DNA of 64,000 nt from Pedobacter nototheniae. Its GTDB lineage: Bacteria; Bacteroidota; Bacteroidia; Sphingobacteriales; Sphingobacteriaceae. The DNA lies in NCBI RefSeq assembly GCF_004335085.1, contig NZ_RQRS01000022.1:1-64000 (forward strand), written 5' to 3'. Within the stretch, counting starts at the first letter, position 1. Each line of letters opens with the position of its first letter. Both the position numbers and the translations under genes were made by a program. Shown here in pieces: positions 16,724 through 27,164 of the stretch. Below the pieces are notes generated by a model, which saw only the letters and a program-made list of their open reading frames with translations, did not search any database and was not told where the DNA came from.

Positions 16724-17422
16724 GTGGCGAAATTAACTAAAAATCAAAAAAAGGCACATGCTAAATTAGAAGCTGGCAAAGCTTATACTTTGAAAGATGC
16801 TGCTGCTTTGGTAAAAGAAATCACTACAACTAAATTTGATGCGTCAGTAGATATTGATGTTTCATTAGGTGTAGATCCACGTAAAGCCAATCAAATGGTA
16901 CGTGGTATTGCTACTTTACCACACGGAACAGGTAAAACTGTACGTGTTTTAGCTTTAGTAACTCCTGATAAGGAAGAAGAAGCAAAAGCAGCTGGCGCAG
17001 ACTTCGTAGGTTTAGACGAATATGTGGCTAAAATTGAAGGTGGTTGGACCGATGTAGACATTATTATCACAACACCAGCTTGTATGGCAAAAGTGGGTAA
17101 ATTAGGCCGTGTTTTAGGTCCAAGGAACTTAATGCCAAACCCAAAATCTGGAACAGTAACTAACGAAGTTGGTAAAGCTGTAACAGAGGTTAAAGCAGGT
17201 AAGATTGATTTTAAAGTAGACAAAAGCGGTATTATACACGCTTCAATAGGGAAAGTATCATTCCCAGCAGAGAAAATTTATGAAAATGCTTTAGAAGTAA
17301 TTCAAGTAATTTCTAAATTAAAACCATCTGCTGCAAAAGGAACTTATTTTAAAAGCATTCACGTGTCTTCTACAATGAGTCCTGGGATTGCAATTGAAAC
17401 TAAATCAGTAGCGGGGATTTAA
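16724..17422 (+). CDS. rplA: 50S ribosomal protein uL1
   Basis: The L1-stalk protein that helps release deacylated tRNA and, in many bacteria, represses its own operon by binding the mRNA. 232 residues. Signatures are DVSLGVDPRKANQMVRG, GTGKTVRVLALV, GRVLGPRNLMPNPKSGTV and the C-terminal HVSSTMSPGIAIET. The start is GTG at 16724, the first codon that gives the family start AKLTKNQKKAH. It lies 20 bases after rplK and 2 bases before rplJ, so translation is probably coupled. Confidence 0.97.
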   Translation: MAKLTKNQKKAHAKLEAGKAYTLKDAAALVKEITTTKFDASVDIDVSLGVDPRKANQMVRGIATLPHGTGKTVRVLALVTPDKEEEAKAAGADFVGLDEYVAKIEGGWTDVDIIITTPACMAKVGKLGRVLGPRNLMPNPKSGTVTNEVGKAVTEVKAGKIDFKVDKSGIIHASIGKVSFPAEKIYENALEVIQVISKLKPSAAKGTYFKSIHVSSTMSPGIAIETKSVAGI

Positions 17423-17424
17423 TC

Positions 17425-17946
17425 ATGAACAGAGAAGAAAAAAACGAAGTAGTTTTAGAACTACAAGGACAAATGCAAGAGTTTGGCAATTTTTATATTG
17501 CTGATACCTCAAGCCTTTCTGTTGAGCAGATTAATAACATCCGTCGCAAATGTTTTGAAGGTGATATCGTAATGAAGGTTGCTAAAAACTCTTTAATTCG
17601 CAAAGCGATTGAAGGTTTAGAAGGCGATGCTTCTGAGATATACGAAGCCTTAAAAGGTTCTTCATCATTATTATTCTCAAAAACAGCTAATGCTCCGGCT
17701 AAGTTGATTAAAGCTTTGAGAAAAACATCTGAAAAACCATTGCTTAAAGCGGCATACATAGATTCATCAGTTTATGTTGGCGATGACCAATTGAATAACT
17801 TAGTAAGCTTAAAATCAAGAGAAGAGCTTATTGGCGATATCATTGGATTATTACAATCACCAGCTAAAAACGTTGTATCTGCCCTTAAATCAAGCGGTGG
17901 CAAAATTGCAGGAATTGTTAAAACTCTACAAGAAAGAGAAGGTTAA
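17425..17946 (+). CDS. rplJ: 50S ribosomal protein uL10
   Basis: Stalk protein that anchors L7/L12 dimers on 23S rRNA. 173 residues: an N-terminal RNA-binding domain (MNREEKNEVVLELQGQMQ, KNSLIRKAIEG) and a C-terminal helix (AKNVVSALKSSGGKIAGIVK) that binds L7/L12. It starts 2 bases after rplA and is followed by rplL after 64 bases, the standard order. Confidence 0.97.
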   Translation: MNREEKNEVVLELQGQMQEFGNFYIADTSSLSVEQINNIRRKCFEGDIVMKVAKNSLIRKAIEGLEGDASEIYEALKGSSSLLFSKTANAPAKLIKALRKTSEKPLLKAAYIDSSVYVGDDQLNNLVSLKSREELIGDIIGLLQSPAKNVVSALKSSGGKIAGIVKTLQEREG

Positions 17947-18010
17947 CGAACACCTTAAGTTCGCAATTAAACAAAATTATTTTTACGTAAATTTTTAAAA
18001 TCTTAATAAA

Positions 18011-18388
18011 ATGGCAGATTTAAAAGCGTTTGCTGAGCAATTAGTAAACTTAACAGTTAAAGAAGTTAATGAATTAGCTCAAATCTTAAAAGATGAGTAT
18101 GGTATCGAGCCTGCAGCTGCTGCTGTAGTTGCTGGTCCTGCTGCTGGTGGTGATGCACCTGCTGCTGCTGCAGAAAAAACATCTTTTGATGTAATCTTAA
18201 AAGAAGCTGGTGGTCAGAAATTAGCAGTTGTAAAACTTGTTAAAGACTTAACTGGTTTAGGTTTGAAAGAAGCTAAAGACTTAGTAGACGGAGCACCAAA
18301 AGAATTAAAAGCTGGTGTTGCTAAAGACGAAGCAGAAGCTCTTAAAAAACAATTAGAAGAAGCTGGAGCAGTAGTTGAAATTAAGTAA
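18011..18388 (+). CDS. rplL: 50S ribosomal protein bL12 (L7/L12)
   Basis: The mobile stalk protein that recruits and activates translational GTPases. 125 residues: N-terminal dimerisation domain (1-45), an Ala/Gly-rich hinge (about 36-55) and the C-terminal domain with KLAVVKLVKDLTGLGLKEAK. Highly expressed codon bias. A hairpin 32 bases after the stop probably reduces transcription into rpoB-rpoC relative to the ribosomal genes. Confidence 0.98.
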   Translation: MADLKAFAEQLVNLTVKEVNELAQILKDEYGIEPAAAAVVAGPAAGGDAPAAAAEKTSFDVILKEAGGQKLAVVKLVKDLTGLGLKEAKDLVDGAPKELKAGVAKDEAEALKKQLEEAGAVVEIK

Positions 18389-18420
18389 TCACTTAATTTA
18401 GCTTCGCTAAAAAAGTATCA

Positions 18421-18448
18421 GACACCGACTGAAAATGTCGGTGTCTTT
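18421..18448 (+). terminator. Attenuator-like hairpin between rplL and rpoB
   Basis: Perfect 9-bp stem GACACCGAC / GTCGGTGTC with a 7-base loop, but followed by only three T. This fits partial termination, as known between rplL and rpoB in other bacteria. Confidence 0.65.
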
Positions 18449-18543
18449 ACCTGTTTATAAACATCTCATTTTGTTTGGTTGATGAGATGCTATAACCAAA
18501 GCCAAACAAATAGTTTATTCTTAAACTAAAATCTTTTAGTCCA

Positions 18544-21500
18544 TTGGCAAAGACAGTCGAACAAAGAGTAAATTTTGCAACGAGTAAGCACATTATAGAC
18601 TATCCGGATTTTCTGGATGTGCAATTGCAATCATTCAGAGAGTTTTTCCAGATAGATACAACTTCAGACGATCGCTCTAGCGAAGGTTTGTTTAAAGTGT
18701 TTGCTGAAAACTTTCCAATCACAGATTCAAGAAATATCTTCGTTTTAGAGTTTCTTGATTATTTTGTGGATCCTCCGCGTTATGATATACATGAGTGTAT
18801 CGAACGTGGTTTAACGTACAATGTTCCATTAAAAGCAAAGCTTAAGCTTTCTTGTAATGATGTTGAACATGAAGATTTTGAAACCATCATTCAGGATGTG
18901 TACTTAGGTACTATTCCTTATATGACACCAAAAGGTACATTTGTAATTAACGGTGCAGAACGTGTTATCGTTTCGCAATTACACCGTTCACCAGGCGTGT
19001 TCTTCGGCCAAAGCCGTCACACAAATGGAACAAAATTGTATTCTGCTCGTGTTATTCCTTTCAAAGGTTCATGGATTGAGTTTGCTACAGACGTTAATAA
19101 CGTGATGTATGCTTACATCGATCGTAAGAAAAAATTCCCGGTAACCACTTTACTACGTGCTATTGGTTATGATTCTGATAAGGATATCTTAGAGTTATTT
19201 GATCTTGCTGACGAAGTAAAAGTTAGTAAATCAGGCTTGAAGAAATATATCGGTCGTAAACTTGCTGCAAGAGTATTAAAGAAATGGGTTGAAGATTTCG
19301 TAGATGAAGATACTGGTGAGGTAGTTTCTATCGATCGTAATGAAGTGATTCTTGAAAGAGAAACTGTTCTTGAAGACGACCACATCGATATGGTTATCGA
19401 AGCGGGTGTTAAAACCATTATCTTATCTAAAGAAGATGGTGCAAGCCAGGCCGATTATACCATTATATATAATACATTACAGAAAGATACATCAAACTCT
19501 GAGAAAGAGGCTGTTGAAAACATCTACCGTGCTTTGCGTAACGCAGAACCACCTGATGAGGAAACTGCACGTGGTATCATTGACCGTTTATTCTTCTCGG
19601 ATAAACGTTACGATTTAGGAGATGTTGGTCGTTACCGCATCAACCGTAAATTGAAAATGAATACTCCGGATGATGTAAAAGTTTTAACAAAAGCAGATAT
19701 TATTGCAATTGTTAAGTACCTGATCAAATTGATCAACTCAAAAGAAGAAGTGGATGATATCGATCACTTATCAAACCGTCGTGTACGTACGGTAGGTGAG
19801 CAATTGTACGCACAATTTGGCGTTGGTTTAGCTCGTATGGCTAGAACAATCCGTGAGCGTATGAACATTCGCGATAATGAGGTGTTTACACCAACTGATT
19901 TGATTAACGCTCGTACGTTATCATCAGTAATCAACTCTTTCTTTGGTACTAATCAGTTATCTCAGTTTATGGATCAAACCAATCCATTAGCAGAGATTAC
20001 GCACAAACGCCGTTTATCGGCCCTAGGTCCAGGTGGTTTATCACGTGAGCGTGCCGGTTTCGAGGTACGTGACGTTCACTATACTCACTATGGTCGTTTA
20101 TGTACTATTGAAACTCCAGAGGGACCAAACATTGGTTTGATTTCATCACTTTGTGTGCATGCAAAAATCAATAATTTAGGTTTCATTGAAACACCATACA
20201 AACGTGTTGAAGATGGTAAAGTAGTTGTAGATTCAGATGTTATTTATCTTTCTGCTGAAGATGAAGATGGTAAAACCATCGCTCAAGCCAATGCAGAATA
20301 TGATGATAATGGTGTGTTTTCTACTCCACGTGTTAAAGCACGTTACGAGGGTGACTTCCCAATTATTGAGCCTGAGAAATTAGACTTAATGGACGTTGCA
20401 CCTAACCAGATTACTTCAATTGCTGCTTCATTAATTCCGTTCTTAGAACATGATGATGCGAACAGGGCCCTAATGGGATCCAACATGCAACGTCAGGCTG
20501 TACCATTGTTACGTCCTGAAGCTCCAATTGTTGGTACCGGATTAGAAGGTCGTGTAGCTCGTGACTCTAGAACCTTGATTAATGCTGAAGGTAATGGTGT
20601 TGTTGAATATGTAGATGCTAACGAAATTACTATTAAATATGAACGTAACGAAGATGATCGTTTAGTGTCATTTGAAGGTGATAGCAAAACATATCGTTTA
20701 ATCAAATTCAAAAAAACCAATCAGAATACTTGTATTAACTTAAAACCAATTGTTAAAAAAGGTCAGAAAGTTACTAAAGGACAGGTACTTTGTGAAGGTT
20801 ATGCAACTGAAAATGGTGAATTAGCATTAGGTAGAAACTTGAAAGTGGCATTCATGCCTTGGCAAGGTTTCAACTTTGAGGATGCGATTGTAATTAACGA
20901 GCGTATTGTTCGTGATGACGTTTTCACTTCATTGCATATTGAAGAATTTGAATTAGAGGTACGTGATACTAAACGTGGTGAAGAGGAGTTAACACCAGAT
21001 ATTCCTAACGTTTCAGAAGAGGCTACTAAAGATCTTGATGAGAATGGTATTATCCGCGTTGGTGCTGATGTTAAAGAAGGTGATATTTTAATTGGTAAGA
21101 TTACTCCAAAAGGAGAGTCTGATCCTTCACCGGAAGAGAAATTACTACGTGCAATCTTTGGTGATAAAGCAGGTGATGTTAAAGATGCGTCTTTAAAAAC
21201 TCCTCCTTCAATCCAGGGTGTAGTAATTGATACTAAATTATTCAGCCGTGCTAAGAAAACTACAAAAGCTGAAGAAAAATCAGCTATTGAGAAATTAGAC
21301 AAAGGATATAACAATATCACTGAGAAATTAAAAGCAGAATTAGTTGACAAATTATTCACTATTGTAAATGGAAAAACATCTCAGGGTGTATTTAACATCT
21401 ACAAAGAATTATTAGTTGCTAAAGGCGCTAAATTTACTCAGAAAATTTTAGCAGAACTTGATTATAATCACATTAGCCCTAACAAATGGACTACTGATGA

Positions 21501-22347
21501 TGATAAGAACGAGATGATTAAAATGTTGCTTCACAACTACGGTATCCGTGTTAACGAAGAACTTGGAGCTTACAAACGCGATAAATTTGCGATTAGTGTA
21601 GGTGATGAGCTTCCTTCAGGAATCGTACAGATGGCAAAAGTTTATGTTGCTAAAAAACGTAAATTAAAAGTAGGTGATAAAATGGCGGGTCGCCACGGTA
21701 ACAAAGGTATTGTTGCACGTATTGTACGTGATGAAGATATGCCTTTCTTAGCTGATGGTACTCCGGTTGATATTGTGTTGAACCCACTGGGTGTACCTTC
21801 ACGTATGAACCTTGGTCAGATTTATGAAACGATTTTAGCGTGGGCAGGACAAGAATTAGGCGTTAAATTTGCAACTCCTATTTTTGATGGTGCTACTCAC
21901 CACGAGGTTGAAGAATGGATCGCTAAAGCAGGAGTTCCTGCTTCAGGAAAAACTTACTTATACAATGGTTTAACGGGAGATCGTTTCGATCAAACTACAA
22001 CTGTAGGTATTATCTATATGTTGAAACTTGGTCACATGGTTGATGATAAGATGCACGCCCGTTCAATCGGACCATACTCATTAATTACACAACAACCATT
22101 GGGTGGTAAAGCTCAATTCGGTGGTCAGCGTTTTGGTGAGATGGAGGTTTGGGCATTAGAGGCATTCGGTGCAGCTAATATTCTTCAAGAAATCTTAACC
22201 GTTAAATCGGATGATGTAATCGGAAGAGCAAAAACTTACGAAGCCATTGTTAAAGGTGAAAACTTACCAACTCCTGGTGTACCAGAATCATTTAATGTAT
22301 TGGTACATGAGTTACGCGGTTTAGGTTTAGATATTACGTTAGACTAA
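18544..22347 (+). CDS. rpoB: RNA polymerase beta subunit
   Basis: 1267 residues forming half of the RNA polymerase cleft and the rifampicin pocket. Signatures include RSPGVFFGQSRH, the rifampicin region (SQFMDQTNPLAEITHKRRLS, GLSRERAGFEVRDVH), the GRNLKVAFMPWQGFNFEDAI block and the C-terminal GGKAQFGGQRFGEMEVWALE. It starts with TTG at 18544: an in-frame TAG lies at 18511 and there is no ATG or GTG between, and the next residues AKTVEQRVNF match the family start. The rare start may lower its translation. rpoC follows after the R3 inverted repeat. Confidence 0.98.
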   Translation: MAKTVEQRVNFATSKHIIDYPDFLDVQLQSFREFFQIDTTSDDRSSEGLFKVFAENFPITDSRNIFVLEFLDYFVDPPRYDIHECIERGLTYNVPLKAKLKLSCNDVEHEDFETIIQDVYLGTIPYMTPKGTFVINGAERVIVSQLHRSPGVFFGQSRHTNGTKLYSARVIPFKGSWIEFATDVNNVMYAYIDRKKKFPVTTLLRAIGYDSDKDILELFDLADEVKVSKSGLKKYIGRKLAARVLKKWVEDFVDEDTGEVVSIDRNEVILERETVLEDDHIDMVIEAGVKTIILSKEDGASQADYTIIYNTLQKDTSNSEKEAVENIYRALRNAEPPDEETARGIIDRLFFSDKRYDLGDVGRYRINRKLKMNTPDDVKVLTKADIIAIVKYLIKLINSKEEVDDIDHLSNRRVRTVGEQLYAQFGVGLARMARTIRERMNIRDNEVFTPTDLINARTLSSVINSFFGTNQLSQFMDQTNPLAEITHKRRLSALGPGGLSRERAGFEVRDVHYTHYGRLCTIETPEGPNIGLISSLCVHAKINNLGFIETPYKRVEDGKVVVDSDVIYLSAEDEDGKTIAQANAEYDDNGVFSTPRVKARYEGDFPIIEPEKLDLMDVAPNQITSIAASLIPFLEHDDANRALMGSNMQRQAVPLLRPEAPIVGTGLEGRVARDSRTLINAEGNGVVEYVDANEITIKYERNEDDRLVSFEGDSKTYRLIKFKKTNQNTCINLKPIVKKGQKVTKGQVLCEGYATENGELALGRNLKVAFMPWQGFNFEDAIVINERIVRDDVFTSLHIEEFELEVRDTKRGEEELTPDIPNVSEEATKDLDENGIIRVGADVKEGDILIGKITPKGESDPSPEEKLLRAIFGDKAGDVKDASLKTPPSIQGVVIDTKLFSRAKKTTKAEEKSAIEKLDKGYNNITEKLKAELVDKLFTIVNGKTSQGVFNIYKELLVAKGAKFTQKILAELDYNHISPNKWTTDDDKNEMIKMLLHNYGIRVNEELGAYKRDKFAISVGDELPSGIVQMAKVYVAKKRKLKVGDKMAGRHGNKGIVARIVRDEDMPFLADGTPVDIVLNPLGVPSRMNLGQIYETILAWAGQELGVKFATPIFDGATHHEVEEWIAKAGVPASGKTYLYNGLTGDRFDQTTTVGIIYMLKLGHMVDDKMHARSIGPYSLITQQPLGGKAQFGGQRFGEMEVWALEAFGAANILQEILTVKSDDVIGRAKTYEAIVKGENLPTPGVPESFNVLVHELRGLGLDITLD

Positions 22348-22426
22348 TTGAATGAAAGAATGAGTGAATGAGTGAATGGTGGGTAACTGTCATTCAATCA
22401 TTCAATCACTCAATCCTTCGATCATT
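22348..22426. repeat. Inverted-repeat spacer R3 (AATGA/TCATT family)
   Basis: Begins directly after the rpoB stop and fills the gap to rpoC. The left arm is made of GAATGA/GAGTGA units and the right arm of ATTCA/ATCA units, so the transcript folds into a hairpin. Same word content as R1 and R2. Confidence 0.65.
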
Positions 22427-22438
22427 AAAGAAAGAGAT

Positions 22439-25400
22439 ATGTCTTACAAAAAGGATAATAAATTAAAAAGCAATTTCACATCGATAACCATTAGCTTATC
22501 GTCTCCAGAGATTATTTTGGAACGTTCAAGCGGTGAGGTGTTGAAACCGGAAACCATTAACTATCGTACTTACAAACCAGAACGTGACGGTTTGTTTTGC
22601 GAGCGTATTTTTGGTCCGGTAAAAGATTACGAATGTCATTGCGGTAAATACAAACGTATCCGTTATAAAGGTATTGTTTGCGATCGTTGTGGTGTTGAAG
22701 TAACAGAAAAGAAAGTACGTCGTGAGCGTATGGGACACATTGCTTTAGTGGTTCCTGTTGCACACATCTGGTATTTCCGTTCTTTACCTAACAAAATCGG
22801 TTATTTATTAGGTTTACCTACTAAAAAATTAGATTTAATTATCTATTACGAACGTTACGTTGTTATTCAATCTGGCTTAATGGCAGAAGAAGGTATCAAC
22901 TATATGGACTTCTTAACAGAGGAAGAATATTTAGATATTTTAGATAAATTACCTAAAGAAAACCAATACTTAGACGATAAAGATCCTAATAAATTCATCG
23001 CCAAAATGGGTGCTGAAGCATTAGAAGATTTATTAAAACGTATTAACTTAGATACTTTATCTTACGATTTACGTCACCAAGCAGCAAACGAAACTTCACA
23101 ACAACGTAAAAACGAAGCCTTAAAACGCTTACAAGTTGTTGAGGCTTTCCGTGGTGCTAATACACGTATTCAGAATAACCCAGAGTGGATGATTGTTAAA
23201 ATCGTTCCAGTTATTCCACCAGAATTACGTCCTTTAGTTCCATTAGAAGGTGGTCGTTTTGCAACTTCAGATTTAAATGATTTATACCGTCGTGTAATTA
23301 TCCGTAACAACCGTTTAAAACGTTTGATCGAGATTAAAGCACCAGAGGTAATTTTACGTAATGAGAAACGTATGTTACAGGAAGCTGTAGATTCGTTATT
23401 CGATAACTCACGTAAAGTTAACGCGGTAAAAACTGAAGGTAACCGTGCTTTGAAATCACTTTCAGATATTTTGAAAGGTAAACAAGGTCGTTTCCGTCAA
23501 AACTTATTAGGTAAACGTGTGGATTATTCTGCCCGTTCTGTAATTGTTGTAGGGCCAAGCCTTAAATTACACGAATGTGGTTTACCAAAAGATATGGCTG
23601 CTGAGCTATATAAACCATTCATCATTCGTAAAATGATCGAAAGAGGTGTGGTTAAAACAGTAAAATCAGCTAAAAAAATTGTAGATAGAAAAGATCCTTT
23701 AGTTTGGGATATCTTAGAAAACGTGTTAAAAGGTCACCCGGTATTATTAAACCGTGCACCTACATTACACCGTTTAGGTATTCAGGCTTTCCAACCAAAA
23801 TTGGTTGAAGGTAAAGCGATCCAGTTACACCCATTAGTTTGTACCGCATTCAACGCCGATTTTGATGGTGACCAGATGGCTGTCCACTTACCGTTAGGTA
23901 ATGCAGCAATTTTGGAAGCCCAAGTATTGATGTTAGCGGCACACAACATCTTAAACCCTGCAAACGGTACTCCAATTACTGTACCATCTCAGGATATGGT
24001 TTTGGGTCTTTATTATATTACTAAAGGCCGTAGAACAGATGAAACTCGTGTTGTAAAAGGACAGGATTCTAGCTTCTATTCTCCAGAAGAGGTTATCATT
24101 GCTTATAATGAGAAACAATTAGACTTGCATGCATTTATTAAAGTAAAAGTAAATGTTAAGCAAAATGATGGTTCTATCGTTAATAAGTTAACTGAAACTA
24201 CTGTTGGTAGAGTATTGTTTAACCAAATGGTTCCGGAAGAAGTTGGTTATATCAACGAATTATTAACTAAGAAATCGTTAAGAGATATTATCGGTGAGGT
24301 AGTTAAAATGACTGGTATGGCCCGTGCTTCAAGATTCTTAGATGATATCAAAGAATTAGGATTCCGTATGGCATTCCAAGGTGGTTTATCGTTCAACTTA
24401 CAAGACGTAAACATTCCGGTAGAGAAACATACATTATTAGAACAAGCGGCTGCAGAAGTTGAAGAGGTAAGAAACAACTATAACATGGGTTTCATTACCA
24501 ACAACGAACGTTACAACCAGATTATCGATATCTGGACCCGTATCAACAACAGGTTAACTACTTTCGTTATGACTCAGTTATCATCAGATAACCAAGGTTT
24601 TAACTCAGTTTACATGATGCTTGATTCAGGTGCACGTGGTTCGAAAGAGCAGATTCGTCAGCTGTGCGGTATGCGTGGTTTGATGGCTAAGCCTCAAAAA
24701 TCTGGTTCAGGTGGTGATATCATTGAAAACCCGATCTTATCAAACTTTAAAGAAGGTTTATCGGTATTAGAGTACTTTATCTCTACTCACGGTGCTCGTA
24801 AAGGTTTGGCGGATACGGCTTTAAAAACGGCGGATGCGGGTTACTTAACTCGTCGTTTACATGATGTTGCACAAGATATGATTGTTAACGATAACGATTG
24901 TGGTACTTTAAGAGGTATGTACACAACTGCGTTAAAAGATAACGAAGATATTGTTGAGCCATTATATGACAGAATTTTAGGTCGTACTTCATTACATGAT
25001 GTTTATAATCCTTTGGATAATACATTATTAGTAGGTGCGGGCGAAGATATTAACGAAGATGTAGCTAAACTAATTGAGGAATCTCCATTAGAAGGTATCG
25101 AAATTCGTTCGGTGTTAACTTGCGAATCTAAACGTGGTGTTTGTGCATTATGTTATGGCCGTAACTTAGCATCTGGTAAACGTGTTCAAAGAGGAGAGGC
25201 TGTAGGTGTAATTGCTGCACAGTCAATCGGTGAGCCGGGTACACAGTTAACACTTCGTACATTCCACGTGGGTGGTACGGCATCAAACATTGCTGCAGAA
25301 TCAAATATCGTAGCTAAATTTGATGGTGTTATCGAATTCGAAAATATCCGTACGGTTGATACAGAAACAGAAGATGGTAAAGTACAAGTTGTATTAGGCC

Positions 25401-26725
25401 GTTCTGGTGAGTTCAAAATTGTTGAACCAGGTTCAGGTCGTGTGATCGTAACCAACAACATCCCTTATGGTGCATTCTTATTTGTTAAAGAAGGTGATCG
25501 TTTAACTAAAGGTGATAAAATCTGCTCGTGGGATCCGTACAACGCGGTAATCATTTCAGAATTTGCCGGTAAAGCACAATTTGATGCAATTATTGAAGGT
25601 GTAACCTTCCGTGAAGAATCAGATGAGCAAACTGGTCACCGTGAAAAAGTTATTATCGATACTCGTGATAAAACGAAAAACCCTTCAGTTCAAATTGTTG
25701 ACAAAAAAGGCGAGTTTATTAAAGGCTATAACATTCCAGTAGGTGCTCACGTTTCAGTTGATGAAGGTGAAACTATTCAAACTGGTCAAATTATCGCTAA
25801 AATACCTCGTGCTACTGGTAAAACCCGAGATATTACGGGTGGTTTACCACGTGTAACGGAATTATTCGAAGCACGTAATCCATCTAACCCGGCTGTAGTA
25901 ACCGAAATTGATGGTGTAGTAACCTTAGGTGGCGTTAAACGTGGTAATCGTGAGATTACAATCGAATCTAAAGATGGTGAAGTTAAAAAATACCTTGTTC
26001 CATTGTCTAAACACATCCTTGTACAGGATAATGACTTTGTGAAAGCTGGTATGCCTTTATCAGATGGTTCAATTTCTCCTGCAGATATCTTATCAATTAA
26101 AGGACCAGCAGCGGTTCAAGAGTACTTAGTAAATGGTATTCAAGAGGTTTACCGTTTGCAAGGTGTGAAAATTAACGATAAGCACTTCGAGGTAATTGTG
26201 CACCAGATGATGCAGAAAGTTCACATTGAAGATCCAGGTGATACTATTTTCTTAGAAAACAATGCTGTTGATCGTTGGGATTTTGCTGACGAAAACGATG
26301 CAATGTATGACAAGAAAGTTGTTGAAGATGCAGGTGATTCAAATGATTTCAAACCAGGACAGATCGTTTCATTACGTAGATTAAGAGATGAAAATTCTCA
26401 ATTGAAACGTAAAGATTTAAAACAAATTACTGTTCGTGATGCGAGACCAGCTACTGCAAGTTCAATTTTGCAAGGTATTACAAGAGCATCATTAGGTACT
26501 AAATCGTTCATTTCTGCGGCTTCGTTCCAGGAAACTACGAAAGTATTAAATGAGGCAGCTATTGCAGGTAAACGCGATAATATGTTAGGCTTGAAAGAAA
26601 ACGTGATCGTTGGTCACTTAATCCCTTCAGGTACTGGTGTACGTGGTTACGAGCGTATCATTGTAGGATCTCAAGAAGAGTACGATAAATTATTAGCTTC
26701 GAAACAAGAAGAAGTAGAAGCATAA
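22439..26725 (+). CDS. rpoC: RNA polymerase beta' subunit
   Basis: The catalytic large subunit, 1428 residues. The N-terminal zinc finger has CHCGKYKRIRYKGIVCDRCG (about 66-85). The active-site Mg loop is NADFDGDQ at 472-478, and the second zinc site lies in CESKRGVCALCYGRNLA. The frame is open 63 bases further upstream, but those codons fall in the R3 repeat and give a peptide unlike the family. The ATG at 22439 gives MSYKKDNKLKSNFTSI, the usual Bacteroidetes start. A strong terminator follows. Confidence 0.98.
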   Translation: MSYKKDNKLKSNFTSITISLSSPEIILERSSGEVLKPETINYRTYKPERDGLFCERIFGPVKDYECHCGKYKRIRYKGIVCDRCGVEVTEKKVRRERMGHIALVVPVAHIWYFRSLPNKIGYLLGLPTKKLDLIIYYERYVVIQSGLMAEEGINYMDFLTEEEYLDILDKLPKENQYLDDKDPNKFIAKMGAEALEDLLKRINLDTLSYDLRHQAANETSQQRKNEALKRLQVVEAFRGANTRIQNNPEWMIVKIVPVIPPELRPLVPLEGGRFATSDLNDLYRRVIIRNNRLKRLIEIKAPEVILRNEKRMLQEAVDSLFDNSRKVNAVKTEGNRALKSLSDILKGKQGRFRQNLLGKRVDYSARSVIVVGPSLKLHECGLPKDMAAELYKPFIIRKMIERGVVKTVKSAKKIVDRKDPLVWDILENVLKGHPVLLNRAPTLHRLGIQAFQPKLVEGKAIQLHPLVCTAFNADFDGDQMAVHLPLGNAAILEAQVLMLAAHNILNPANGTPITVPSQDMVLGLYYITKGRRTDETRVVKGQDSSFYSPEEVIIAYNEKQLDLHAFIKVKVNVKQNDGSIVNKLTETTVGRVLFNQMVPEEVGYINELLTKKSLRDIIGEVVKMTGMARASRFLDDIKELGFRMAFQGGLSFNLQDVNIPVEKHTLLEQAAAEVEEVRNNYNMGFITNNERYNQIIDIWTRINNRLTTFVMTQLSSDNQGFNSVYMMLDSGARGSKEQIRQLCGMRGLMAKPQKSGSGGDIIENPILSNFKEGLSVLEYFISTHGARKGLADTALKTADAGYLTRRLHDVAQDMIVNDNDCGTLRGMYTTALKDNEDIVEPLYDRILGRTSLHDVYNPLDNTLLVGAGEDINEDVAKLIEESPLEGIEIRSVLTCESKRGVCALCYGRNLASGKRVQRGEAVGVIAAQSIGEPGTQLTLRTFHVGGTASNIAAESNIVAKFDGVIEFENIRTVDTETEDGKVQVVLGRSGEFKIVEPGSGRVIVTNNIPYGAFLFVKEGDRLTKGDKICSWDPYNAVIISEFAGKAQFDAIIEGVTFREESDEQTGHREKVIIDTRDKTKNPSVQIVDKKGEFIKGYNIPVGAHVSVDEGETIQTGQIIAKIPRATGKTRDITGGLPRVTELFEARNPSNPAVVTEIDGVVTLGGVKRGNREITIESKDGEVKKYLVPLSKHILVQDNDFVKAGMPLSDGSISPADILSIKGPAAVQEYLVNGIQEVYRLQGVKINDKHFEVIVHQMMQKVHIEDPGDTIFLENNAVDRWDFADENDAMYDKKVVEDAGDSNDFKPGQIVSLRRLRDENSQLKRKDLKQITVRDARPATASSILQGITRASLGTKSFISAASFQETTKVLNEAAIAGKRDNMLGLKENVIVGHLIPSGTGVRGYERIIVGSQEEYDKLLASKQEEVEA

Positions 26726-26746
26726 TATTTTAAATATTTAAAAATT

Positions 26747-26778
26747 AAGGGCTGTTTCCAAAAGAAACAGCCCTTTTT
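26747..26778 (+). terminator. Terminator after rpoC
   Basis: Stem AAGGGCTGTTTC / GAAACAGCCCTT with a 5-base loop and a T-run. It ends the ribosomal/RNA polymerase operon. Confidence 0.93.
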
Positions 26779-26852
26779 GTTTGCGATAAATTTTAAAGCC
26801 TGACAGTTATATACTAACTTTAAGGCGCTTATTACAGAGAATTATAATTATT

Positions 26853-27164
26853 ATGGAAGAACAACAAAACGAAAACCAACTAAATATAGAGTTATCAGAA
26901 GAAATTGCTGAAGGGATTTTTTCTAATCTGGCAATTATTACACACTCAAATACTGAATTTGTGTTGGATTTTATTCGCGTAATGCCAGGAGTACCTAAGG
27001 CAAAAGTAAAATCGCGTATTATTTTAACACCAGAACACGCAAAGCGCTTATTATCAGCTTTAGAAGATAATATTGCCAAATTTGAAGGTGTAAATGGTCG
27101 TATTAAAACACAAGAAGAACCTCCATTCCCTATGGGTTTCGGCGGGCCAACTGCGCAGGCATAA
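26853..27164 (+). CDS. DUF3467 family protein, 103 aa
   Basis: A small soluble protein with the DUF3467 pattern: SEEIAEGIFSNLAIITHSNTE, FVLDFIRVMPG, and ILTPEHAKRLLSALEDNIAKFE, which reads like an alpha/beta sandwich. The C-terminus is Pro/Gly-rich (PPFPMGFGGP). Function unknown. It regularly follows rpoC in Bacteroidetes, which suggests a link with gene expression but proves none. It has no signal peptide. A weak hairpin terminator lies about 40 bases after it. Confidence 0.85.
   Translation: MEEQQNENQLNIELSEEIAEGIFSNLAIITHSNTEFVLDFIRVMPGVPKAKVKSRIILTPEHAKRLLSALEDNIAKFEGVNGRIKTQEEPPFPMGFGGPTAQA

Noticed and set aside
20799..21359. 186-codon open frame on the minus strand inside rpoB
   Set aside because: Ser-rich shadow of a highly biased coding sequence; no start context and rpoB is certain.
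22376..22438. Upstream start for RpoC
   Set aside because: The codons come from the R3 inverted repeat and do not resemble any RpoC N-terminus.
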